Source: a virus
Direction: 5' to 3' (one strand)
IMG/VR virus record: IMGVR_UViG_3300042391_000638
Location: 1 to 22,657 of that record
Length of the DNA stretch: 22,657 nucleotides
Position numbers and translations under genes: made by a program. The number at the start of each line of letters is the position of its first letter. The stretch's first letter is position 1. Positions 6,439 to 13,128 of the stretch are shown here, piece by piece. Under the pieces are notes generated by a model. The model worked only from the letters and a program-made list of their open reading frames with translations, ran no database searches and was not told the DNA's origin.

Positions 6439-6907
6439 CATACTCATTTATTTTTTTTATTTGAAGGGCAAACACCTTATCTGCATAACCTGCTGTCTTA
6501 TTAAACATCGGGTTGTGCAGTGGGTCTGTCGAGTACTCCTCCTCACCACGTAGCTTCTTATAGAACGATGTTATCATCTTCTTGCACTTATGGGTCACCT
6601 CATAGTACTGGTTGTTACCACTCTCCTTCTTAGCCCACATATGTATCCATCCATTATCTATCATTCGCTTGAATCGAGTCTTATCGAACGCGAATATGTT
6701 GCTGTACTCTAAGAAGTCTGTCTTCTTGAACAGACCCTCAGAGTATAAGAATAGTAGCATATCTAGGTCTGGTAGTGATATATCATATTTTGACTTTACC
6801 CACTTTCGCGCGACCTTGAAGTACTTAAGGTAGTCATACATTGGCTTTACTTGGTAGTGCGCCATGTATGGAGCGCGCTTACGCTTTGATATTTGTATCT
6901 TCGGCAT
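6428..6907 (-). CDS. Probable winged-helix DNA-binding protein
   Basis: Start chosen at ATG 6905-6907 (MPKIQISKRKRAPYMAHYQV), giving 159 residues; a TTG at 6928 would lie inside the -7 promoter element. After a basic N-terminus, residues about 40-120 look like a MarR-type winged helix: KYDISLPDLDMLLFLYSEG, then KTDFLEYSNIFAFDKTRFKRM as a helix-turn-helix, NGWIHMW as the wing entry, and YYEVTHKCKKMITSFYKKL as the last strand and helix. No cofactor site is visible. The promoter overlaps that of the rightward gene at 6958 in a perfect palindrome, so it could control both itself and its neighbour. It is the only minus-strand gene in the right-hand 19 kb, as expected of a regulator. Confidence 0.65.
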
Positions 6908-6925
6908 TTGATTTAATTTATTTTG

Positions 6926-6943
6926 CAAATTTAGTTAAATTTG
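6926..6943. promoter_or_regulatory. Palindromic divergent promoter
   Basis: CAAATTTA-GT-TAAATTTG: a perfect 8-bp inverted repeat whose two arms are each a -7 element (TAAATTTG), one facing left to the winged-helix gene and one facing right to the gene at 6958. No good -33 TTG was found at the right distance for either, which suggests dependence on an activator or weak basal strength. Confidence 0.65.
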
Positions 6944-6957
6944 TAGAAATTTTTATT

Positions 6958-7236
6958 ATGGCAAAGAAGAAAGCAGTATCCCTATCGGTAGGAAGAGGTG
7001 AAAAATCAAAAAGTGGCGGTCTTACTAAGAAGGGTGTCGATAAGTACAACAGAGAGACTGGTTCAAATTTGAAGATGGCTGTAACTACACCACCATCAAA
7101 ACTTAAGCCAGGAAGTAAGGACGCGAACAGACGTAAGTCATTCTGCGCTAGAATGTCTGGGGTTGATGGACCTATGAAGGACGAGAAGGGTAGACCAACT
7201 CGTAAGGCGCTTGCCCTTAAGAAATGGAATTGTTGA
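6958..7236 (+). CDS. DUF6321-like small basic phage protein (92 aa)
   Basis: ATG 6958 was chosen because the -7 element is at 6936-6943; an upstream frame extension would begin before the promoter. The protein opens MAKKKAVSLSVGRGEKSK, followed by GGLTKKGVDKYNRETGSNLK and RRKSFCARMSG, then GPMKDEKGRPTRKALALKKW. This pattern is that of DUF6321, a conserved family of unknown function that is common in phages. The product is basic and has two cysteines (SFCARM and the last residue). It is probably a virion-associated or DNA-binding protein, by inference from its neighbours. It leads a run of four small basic genes. Confidence 0.8.
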   Translation: MAKKKAVSLSVGRGEKSKSGGLTKKGVDKYNRETGSNLKMAVTTPPSKLKPGSKDANRRKSFCARMSGVDGPMKDEKGRPTRKALALKKWNC

Positions 7237-7245
7237 TTTAATTAG

Positions 7246-7253
7246 TAAATTTG
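7246..7253 (+). promoter_or_regulatory. Promoter -7 element upstream of the 107-aa gene
   Basis: TAAATTTG lies 20 bases before ATG 7274 in an AT-rich leader. The -33 position holds ATG rather than TTG, so the match is partial. Confidence 0.5.
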
Positions 7254-7273
7254 TAAAAAAAAATATATATATT

Positions 7274-7597
7274 ATGGCAGCAGAAATGGAAGGACCTAAA
7301 TTGAGAAGATTTGGTAGAAAAGTTAAAAATGAAATAAATGACGTTAAGAAACAAATTAGATCAGTTGGTCGTCAGTTAGGATTTACTAACAACGGTATTG
7401 CGGAGATTCGTCACCCATTGAACAATAAGATTTATAATGTTGTTAAGGATATTAAGAATAACTCTGAGGACAGAAAAGCTAATCGTCAAAAGGCTAGAGC
7501 TCAAGGTAGAGCAGTTGCTCAAGGTACTAAGCCAGCTAACAGCCCTAAGATGATCTGCGGACCAAAAGGTTGTAGAGAAGTAGGAGGAAGATTATGA
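7274..7597 (+). CDS. Hypothetical basic protein (107 aa)
   Basis: The start at ATG 7274 (MAAEMEGPKLRRFGRKV) was preferred to an upstream in-frame ATG at 7211 because the latter lies inside the previous gene and before the -7 element at 7246-7253. The product is rich in Lys and Arg, with a helical middle (KNEINDVKKQIRSVGRQLG), a second charged helix (SEDRKANRQKARAQGRA), and a C-terminal CGPKGCREVGG with two cysteines. There is no known motif. It may be a nucleic-acid-binding virion protein. The stop overlaps the next ATG as ATGA. Confidence 0.7.
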   Translation: MAAEMEGPKLRRFGRKVKNEINDVKKQIRSVGRQLGFTNNGIAEIRHPLNNKIYNVVKDIKNNSEDRKANRQKARAQGRAVAQGTKPANSPKMICGPKGCREVGGRL

Positions 7598-7752
7598 AAA
7601 ACTTAAAAATAAAATATAGCGAGATGACATTCATCGATAAGGCTATTCAGGAGAAGAAAATTCAGAAGATGCAGCGTGAAATGAACGAGGTAGTCATGAA
7701 GGAAACTGTTAAACAGAATATGCGTAAGGATGGCATTAGGAAGAACTGCTAA
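7594..7752 (+). CDS. Small charged helical protein (52 aa)
   Basis: ATG 7594 overlaps the previous stop (TTATGA). The 52-residue product starts MKNLKIKYSEMTFIDKAIQE and continues as an uninterrupted charged helix (KKIQKMQREMNEVVMKE), ending DGIRKNC. It overlaps the next gene by 23 bases in another frame. No family is recognised. The coupled start and the continuous helical pattern support a real gene. Confidence 0.6.
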   Translation: MKNLKIKYSEMTFIDKAIQEKKIQKMQREMNEVVMKETVKQNMRKDGIRKNC

Positions 7753-7993
7753 GTACTACAGGGATAATCCAGAGGCAGCAGAGAAGCACAGGGCTTACCA
7801 ACGAAAGTTAAATAAGGAACCAAAGCAGGTTAAGTATCGTTCTGAGTTGAACGCTGCAAACAGAAAGGCAGGTACTTATGGTAACGGAGATGGTAAGGAT
7901 ATGAGCCATACCAAGAAGGGTAAGTTGGTGCTTGAGAAGGCTAAGACTAACAGAGCGCGTAATGGCGCTAACGGTAAATCTACAAAAAAGTAG
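7730..7993 (+). CDS. Conserved small basic phage protein (87 aa)
   Basis: The product starts MALGRTAKYYRDNPEAAEKH and is very basic and hydrophilic throughout. It carries LNAANRKAGTYGNGDGKDMS and ends TNRARNGANGKSTKK. Small proteins with the same N-terminal MALGRTAKYY and a late D.SH.K.GKLV...NRARN signature recur in phages of aquatic bacteria, but their function is not established to my knowledge. The basic composition suggests DNA or RNA contact, or a packaged internal protein. It is the last of four small basic genes before the fibre region. Confidence 0.75.
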   Translation: MALGRTAKYYRDNPEAAEKHRAYQRKLNKEPKQVKYRSELNAANRKAGTYGNGDGKDMSHTKKGKLVLEKAKTNRARNGANGKSTKK

Positions 7994-8009
7994 GTAGCGA
8001 AAAAAATAG

Positions 8010-8017
8010 TATTTTTG
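8010..8017 (+). promoter_or_regulatory. Promoter -7 element before the fibre region
   Basis: TATTTTTG sits 24 bases before ATG 8041, followed by an A-rich leader. No TTG at the -33 distance. It probably serves the first fibre gene and possibly the whole late block. Confidence 0.5.
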
Positions 8018-8040
8018 TAACAAATATAAAAAAGAAAAAA

Positions 8041-9108
8041 ATGAGTATAATAAACGTAGATCAAGTATTACCATTTTCAGGTACAATAGTTGATGTTAAT
8101 GGAGTAGATATAAGTACCCCATTAACTACATTTGGAAATACAGTTGTAGGAAAAAATGCAGGAACATCAATTATAGCAGGTGGAGCTTATCAAAGTATAA
8201 ATAATACAGCATTAGGAAAAAATGCTATGGAGTCTTTGACAATAGGTAGTAGTGTTACGGCTATAGGATATGATGCTTATGCAGATGGAAATGGTGTAAA
8301 TGATACAGCTATAGGTCAAGGAGCATTAAAAGCAATTACATCAGGTTCATATGGAAATACAGCAGTTGGAAGTCAAGCTTTTTTTCAATTAACAGCAGCT
8401 ACAACTGGTAATTCTGGATTAGGATTAGGAGCTGGTGAGCAGCTTTCTTCTGGTAATCATAATACTTTCATTGGATTTACATCAGGCGCACAATTTAGTG
8501 GTGGAGATTTAAACACAACATTAGGTTCAAGATCTACTGGAATTGGCACACCTGTATCTGGTAATTCTAACCTATTTCTAGGAGCGAATGCTTGTCTTAA
8601 TTATTCTGGAGGAGATAATAATGTATATGTTGGAGCTTATGACCTTATTACAGCAAATTTTACTGCTCAATCAGGAAGTAATAACATACTTATTGGCAAG
8701 AACGCATTAAAAGCTACAGCTTCAACAAGCAACTCAATTACACTTGGAAATGCTAACCATAACATTCTTCGTTGTGCAGTTACATCTATCACGTCTTTAT
8801 CAGATGCTAGAGATAAGAAAGAAATTGAAGAATTACCTGTAGGACTTGAGTTTGTAAAAGGTCTTAAGCCAGTAAAATTTGTATGGGATGACCGTAGCGA
8901 AGAAGGTAAGCATGATATTGCTGACTTCGGGTTTATTGCTCAGGATCTTAAATCAGCTCAAGAAGAGGTTGAGATGTCAGAGACATTGAAGTTAGTATAC
9001 GAAGAAAATCCAGAGAAGTTAGAGGCTTCTTACGGAAAATTAATTCCTATATTAGTAAAAGCTATTCAGGATTTGAATGCTAAAGTTGAACTATTAGAAA
9101 ACAAATAA
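8041..9108 (+). CDS. Tail fibre with C-terminal S74 intramolecular chaperone (copy 1)
   Basis: The 355-residue protein has three parts. Residues 1-25 (MSIINVDQVLPFSGTIVDVN) form an attachment sequence shared with the fibre at 9418. Residues about 30-240 are repeats of the type GNTAVGSQA, NTALGKNAM and NNILIGKNA, like the head repeats of trimeric adhesins. From Ser254 comes an S74 peptidase domain: SDARDKKEI with the Ser254 and Lys259 dyad, then GLKPVKFVW and FGFIAQDL. In characterised S74 domains the chaperone assembles the trimer and then cuts itself off just before the Ser. A coiled coil ends the protein. It likely binds the host surface after maturation. The 3' end is nearly identical to that of the second copy. 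Confidence 0.9.
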   Translation: MSIINVDQVLPFSGTIVDVNGVDISTPLTTFGNTVVGKNAGTSIIAGGAYQSINNTALGKNAMESLTIGSSVTAIGYDAYADGNGVNDTAIGQGALKAITSGSYGNTAVGSQAFFQLTAATTGNSGLGLGAGEQLSSGNHNTFIGFTSGAQFSGGDLNTTLGSRSTGIGTPVSGNSNLFLGANACLNYSGGDNNVYVGAYDLITANFTAQSGSNNILIGKNALKATASTSNSITLGNANHNILRCAVTSITSLSDARDKKEIEELPVGLEFVKGLKPVKFVWDDRSEEGKHDIADFGFIAQDLKSAQEEVEMSETLKLVYEENPEKLEASYGKLIPILVKAIQDLNAKVELLENK

Positions 9109-9110
9109 TT

Positions 9111-9407
9111 ATGGCAACAATTCCATCAGGTACTAGATTCGATGCTATCAGAGTAGGAGCATCAAATCTTAATAAGAGATCAGGATTAATAAATTCTCAA
9201 GATCCAACTTATTCTATTGAAGATATTATAAGCACAGTTGGTGGAAATACTAATAGTATCTCAACTAATGGATTTAGATTGATTGGACCTATTAATTCTA
9301 ATATTATATTACCAGATAATTCAATATTAGAATACACAGGACCTCTAGTTATGGGTCTAGGTTATTCAATAACAATACCATTAGGTACAACATTAACAAT
9401 TGTTTAA
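9111..9407 (+). CDS. Short fibre-partner protein with RFDAIRV N-terminal domain
   Basis: A 98-residue protein lying 2 bases after the S74 fibre. Its first 45 residues (MATIPSGTRFDAIRV..., LNKRSG, DPTYSIEDI) align without gaps with the N-terminus of the 761-aa fibre at 10448, differing at about one third of positions. The rest is a short beta-rich segment (GPINSNIILPDNSILEYTG) ending in SITIPLGTTLTIV, like the cap of a fibre. The common N-domain is presumably the docking module to the tail or to an S74 fibre. It could be a minimal member of the family or a fibre that has lost its receptor-binding part. Confidence 0.75.
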   Translation: MATIPSGTRFDAIRVGASNLNKRSGLINSQDPTYSIEDIISTVGGNTNSISTNGFRLIGPINSNIILPDNSILEYTGPLVMGLGYSITIPLGTTLTIV

Positions 9408-9417
9408 AAAATAAAAA

Positions 9418-10440
9418 ATGAGTACAATAAACGTAAATCAGGTATCACCAGTAACGGGTACAACTGTTACAGTAAACAACATTGAATTAGATTCAAATGT
9501 TTCAAATGGTAATGTATCTTTAGGTGTTAATACTTACCCAGTTGCTAGCAATTGCGTATCATTAACAGCTGTAGGTTTCAATGCATTGTCTCTTAATCAG
9601 ACAGGTAGTGATAACACAGCTGTTGGAGCAAATGCATTAAAGTTAAATGTAGATGGATTCGCTAACACAGCTGTTGGAGCAAATGCATTAAAGAGCAATA
9701 CTTCACAGGGAAATACAGCTGTAGGATCAAGTGCATTATTTTCAAACACAACAGGAAGTTCAAATATAGGAGTTGGTAATGCAGCTTTGTATGTTAATCA
9801 AACTGGAGAGCATAATGTAGCTATTGGTAATAGTTCTCAATTAGATCAGTTAAATGGAAGTTATAACACTTCTTTAGGTGGAGATACATTATATCATCTT
9901 ACAAGTGGATCAGATAATTCAGCTTTAGGTTATGCTTCTTTAGTTAACCTTACTTCAGGAAGTCAAAATACTGCATTAGGATCAGGTTCTATGTTATTTA
10001 GTATTTCAGGAAGTAATAATGTTTGTATAGGATATAACTCAGTTACTGCTACTAATACTGCTAGCAACTCAATTACACTAGGTAACTCATCTAATACTGT
10101 ATTAAGATGCGCTGTTACATCTATCACATCATTATCTGACGCAAGAGATAAGAAAGAAATTAAAGATCTTTCTGTAGGTCTTGAATTTGTAAATGGATTA
10201 AAACCTGTAGAGTTTGTGTGGGATGATAGAGAAGAGATTGGGAAACATGATATTTCTGACTTTGGATTTATTGCTCAGGATCTTAAATCAGCTCAAGAAG
10301 AGGTTGAGATGTCAGAAACTTTAAAATTAGTATACGAAGAGAATCCAGAGAAGTTAGAGGCTTCTTACGGAAAATTAATTCCTATTTTAGTAAAAGCTAT
10401 TCAGGAGTTATCAGAAGAAGTTAAACAACTTAAAAAATAA
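9418..10440 (+). CDS. Tail fibre with C-terminal S74 intramolecular chaperone (copy 2)
   Basis: A 340-residue paralogue of the gene at 8041. It has the same N-terminal plan (MSTINVNQVSPVTGTTVTVN), followed by about 12 adhesin-head-like repeats (DNTAVGANAL, GNTAVGSSAL, SQNTALGSGS), and the S74 domain from Ser240 (SDARDKKEI, Lys245; FGFIAQDL). Only about 8 of the first 90 residues of the chaperone domain differ from copy 1, while the repeat regions have clearly diverged. This fits conservation of the assembly chaperone with variation of the exposed shaft. It is followed 7 bases later by the second RFDAIRV protein. Confidence 0.9.
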   Translation: MSTINVNQVSPVTGTTVTVNNIELDSNVSNGNVSLGVNTYPVASNCVSLTAVGFNALSLNQTGSDNTAVGANALKLNVDGFANTAVGANALKSNTSQGNTAVGSSALFSNTTGSSNIGVGNAALYVNQTGEHNVAIGNSSQLDQLNGSYNTSLGGDTLYHLTSGSDNSALGYASLVNLTSGSQNTALGSGSMLFSISGSNNVCIGYNSVTATNTASNSITLGNSSNTVLRCAVTSITSLSDARDKKEIKDLSVGLEFVNGLKPVEFVWDDREEIGKHDISDFGFIAQDLKSAQEEVEMSETLKLVYEENPEKLEASYGKLIPILVKAIQELSEEVKQLKK

Positions 10441-10447
10441 AGAAAAC

Positions 10448-12733
10448 ATGGCAGTAATTCCAGCAGGAACTAGATTTGATGCGATTAGAGTAAACGCACA
10501 ATATCTTAACAAGAGATCAGAGTTCACGAACACTAATGATCCAACATATTCAATCGAAGATTTAGCTAACACTATCGGTGCAGCTACTCAAGGACCACAA
10601 GGACCAATAGGTCTTACAGGGGCTACAGGGGCTACAGGACAAACAGGTCCTATGGGACCAGTTGGACCAGCAGGTTTAAACTGGCAGGGAGCTTGGGTAT
10701 CAGGTGCTGATTATTTAGAAGATGATGCTGTAGGTTATAACGGAGCTTCTTGGTTTTGTATAGCTGATATACCTGATGGTACGGTTGCTCCAAACTTAGA
10801 CACGACTCATTGGGCATTATTAGCTTCACAAGGGGCTGTTGGACCTCAAGGTAATCCAGGTGTAAATGGACTACCAGGTCTCCCAGGTATAAATGGTCTT
10901 CCAGGTCCAGTAGGTCTTTTATGGCAAGGAGCTTGGGTATCAGGTAGTTTATATGGTTTAACAGATGCTGTTCTATATAACGGATCTGCTTACTACTGTA
11001 TAGCAGCTACATCGTTCTCAAGTACTACAACACCAGACTTAGACCCTACTAACTGGTCTTTATTAGCTCAAAAAGGAGATCAGGGAATTCAGGGAATTCA
11101 AGGAATTCAAGGTATTCAGGGTATGCAATGGCAAGGAATGTGGGTTCTTAATGGATACTATAGCTTGAATGATGCAGTATTTTACGATGGATCTTCTTAT
11201 ATATCTATATCAGTTACTCCATTTAATAGTACAATTGTACCAAGTTCAGATCCTACAAATTGGTCTTTAGTGGCTCAAAAAGGAAATGATGGAGCAGCAG
11301 GTGGTGGATTAACTGGAGATTCATTTGTATATGTTGATGCAAGTCAAGGTACAGAATTAGATAACGGGTCTGTTCTTTTAAATGTATTGAATACAGCACA
11401 ATTCCTAACTCCTTATGGAAGCCCTATAAGCTTTACAAATAGAGTTACTGTATTGGTTCCTCCAGGGACTTATGACTTAGGTTCTAATACATTAACAATG
11501 ACAACAAATTATATTGATGTTATTTCTTTAACAGGAGGTAGAGATATTGTTATCAAAACATCATCACCTACAGCTGTATTACTTGGAGATCAGGTTAAAC
11601 TTGTAGGTGTTAATACGGATAAAAAAATATCTATTCAATCTGGAGCTTTTGCAGAGGTTGAAAATTGCAAGGCTGGTTATAACTCATTTGGAGGTGACGT
11701 AAATGGTTTATATTTGGCAGGTATATTTAAAAATTGTGAAGCCTTAGGTCAGAGTTTTGGATGGGGTAATGGTTTGACTATTGCAGCAACATTTATAGAT
11801 TGTAAGAGTGGAGATGGTAGTTTTGGTTATGGTAATGGAAATTCTACTGAAGGTACATTTATAAATTGTACATCAGGAACAAATTCATTTGGAACTGGAC
11901 CAAATTCAAATGTATCAGGTACATTCATAGACTGTACGGCAGGACAAAATTCATTTGGATACGCCTCATCTGGATATGTTATTTTACAGGGAACATTTAA
12001 AAATTGTAAAGCAGGAGCTTCTTCATTTGGATCAGGTAGAACTGTTACAGTTACATCTATTATTACAGATTGTACAGCTGGACCATTCTCTTTTGGAAAT
12101 GGATTTAGCACACCAGCATTAGTAACAATAGACTCTAGTTCATTTACAAATTGTAAATCAAATAATGACAGTTTTGGTGCTGGTAAAAAAGTAACTATTA
12201 TTAACTCATCATTTGATAACTGTGAAGGTCAAGATAAATCATTTGGATACACTAGCTTAGTTGCAGGTCCATATGAATTTAATATATCAAGTACATTTAA
12301 AAATTGTAAAGGTGGAGCTAATTCTTTTGGGGCTGGTAATGATTTAACATTAGCAGGTTCATTTATAAACTGTACAGCATTATCTAGTAGCTTTGGATTT
12401 GGAACTAATGTTGTAACATCTGGAACTTTTACAGATTGTACAGCAATAAACGAGTCATTTGGTTCTGGAATTGGATGTACATCAGGTGGAGAGTTTAGAA
12501 ATTGTTTTGCTGGATCGGATTCATTCGGTTCAGGTAATAATGATTCTAAATTTACAGGTAGAGCTTATAACTGTATCGCTGGAGACAATTCATACGGAGG
12601 AGATAACTTGATGCTTCAGGGATTATTAATAGGATGTGTATTAACAGCAGGAACATTTAAAACAATCGATCCAGGGAATGGAGTTACTAGACTTTGTATC
12701 GATGGTAATTATGACCTTAACGAACAACCATAA
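10448..12733 (+). CDS. Modular tail fibre: docking, collagen-like, CBM-like and beta-helix parts
   Basis: The 761 residues run in order: RFDAIRV docking domain (1-45); collagen-like Gly-X-Y stretch (49-77, GPQGPIGLTGATGATGQTG); carbohydrate-binding-like module (79-127, WQGAWVSG..Y...DAV.YNG, ending HWALLA); second collagen stretch (129-157); second module (159-208); a (GIQ)n stretch (211-225); third module (228-278); a linker with PPGTYDL and SLTGGRDIVI; then from about residue 385 a right-handed beta-helix of about 20-25-residue rungs ending in C(K/T)AG..SFG.G. The modules resemble CBM5/12 chitin-binding folds. The beta-helix may be the receptor-binding or glycan-cutting shaft, though no catalytic residues could be assigned. 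The TAA stop overlaps the next ATG as TAATG. Confidence 0.85.
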   Translation: MAVIPAGTRFDAIRVNAQYLNKRSEFTNTNDPTYSIEDLANTIGAATQGPQGPIGLTGATGATGQTGPMGPVGPAGLNWQGAWVSGADYLEDDAVGYNGASWFCIADIPDGTVAPNLDTTHWALLASQGAVGPQGNPGVNGLPGLPGINGLPGPVGLLWQGAWVSGSLYGLTDAVLYNGSAYYCIAATSFSSTTTPDLDPTNWSLLAQKGDQGIQGIQGIQGIQGMQWQGMWVLNGYYSLNDAVFYDGSSYISISVTPFNSTIVPSSDPTNWSLVAQKGNDGAAGGGLTGDSFVYVDASQGTELDNGSVLLNVLNTAQFLTPYGSPISFTNRVTVLVPPGTYDLGSNTLTMTTNYIDVISLTGGRDIVIKTSSPTAVLLGDQVKLVGVNTDKKISIQSGAFAEVENCKAGYNSFGGDVNGLYLAGIFKNCEALGQSFGWGNGLTIAATFIDCKSGDGSFGYGNGNSTEGTFINCTSGTNSFGTGPNSNVSGTFIDCTAGQNSFGYASSGYVILQGTFKNCKAGASSFGSGRTVTVTSIITDCTAGPFSFGNGFSTPALVTIDSSSFTNCKSNNDSFGAGKKVTIINSSFDNCEGQDKSFGYTSLVAGPYEFNISSTFKNCKGGANSFGAGNDLTLAGSFINCTALSSSFGFGTNVVTSGTFTDCTAINESFGSGIGCTSGGEFRNCFAGSDSFGSGNNDSKFTGRAYNCIAGDNSYGGDNLMLQGLLIGCVLTAGTFKTIDPGNGVTRLCIDGNYDLNEQP
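11084..11128 (+). repeat. Five 9-base in-frame tandem repeats (GGAATTCAR)
   Basis: Units GGAATTCAG, GGAATTCAA, GGAATTCAA, GGTATTCAG and GGTATGCAA encode Gly-Ile-Gln repeats of the third collagen-like segment. The near-identity at DNA level allows slippage and so change of fibre length without loss of frame. Confidence 0.85.
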
Positions 12734-12981
12734 TGGGATATCAAAAATTACAAGTAAGCAAAGCGCAGGTGGTAACACCTGCCGATGCTCCCATCTTAAT
12801 TGATGGACAGTCTTACCAACCATGTGTACTTTATGTAGGAACTGGTGGGGATTTAGACGTGGTAACAGAAGACGGAGACGTTGTTACATTTAAGAACGTA
12901 CCGAGCGGTATGTTTATGCCAGTATCAATCAAGAAGGTTATGCCGTCAAGTTCGGCAGCTGACATTTTAGCACTTTGGTAA
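12733..12981 (+). CDS. Spike-base-like conserved structural protein (82 aa)
   Basis: The protein starts MGYQKLQVSKAQVVTPADAP. It has LYVGTGGDLDVVTEDGDVVT in the middle and ends NVPSGMFMPVSIKKV...AADILALW. The pattern (LYVG..GDL, then F.NVP.G..lPV.v..v, then I.ALW) is that of a small phage protein often annotated as spike-base or head/tail decoration (RCAP_rcc01079-like). The ATG overlaps the stop of the large fibre (TAATG), so it is probably translated with it and may form its platform. The function is inferred from family resemblance. Confidence 0.7.
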   Translation: MGYQKLQVSKAQVVTPADAPILIDGQSYQPCVLYVGTGGDLDVVTEDGDVVTFKNVPSGMFMPVSIKKVMPSSSAADILALW

Positions 12982-12982
12982 T

Positions 12983-13126
12983 ATGCCTTCAGTATTTGGA
13001 ATATCGATAGCTATACAATCCCAACAACTATATGGGGTTGTACCGCCTGTTACAACGAACATTCGTATAACAGAGGAGGATTTCAATAGGGTAACAGAAG
13101 ACGGAGACACAAGAGAAACAGAATAA
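12983..13126 (+). CDS. Small structural protein with TEDGD motif (47 aa)
   Basis: ATG 12983 follows the previous stop by one base. The 47-residue product starts MPSVFGISIAIQSQQLYGVV and ends IRITEEDFNRVTEDGDTRETE. The C-terminus has two imperfect copies of (I/V)TE(E)D, and VTEDGD also occurs in the preceding 82-aa protein. Small proteins ending in RITEDGD-type repeats are frequent beside fibre genes in Bacteroidota phages. The following fibre starts only 2 bases later. Role unknown, probably virion structure. Confidence 0.7.
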   Translation: MPSVFGISIAIQSQQLYGVVPPVTTNIRITEEDFNRVTEDGDTRETE

Positions 13127-13128
13127 TT

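Noticed and set aside
11827-12111. Minus-strand frame inside the 761-aa fibre
   Set aside because: It is the antisense of a repetitive beta-helix coding region, with no start context; the plus strand is clearly coding.
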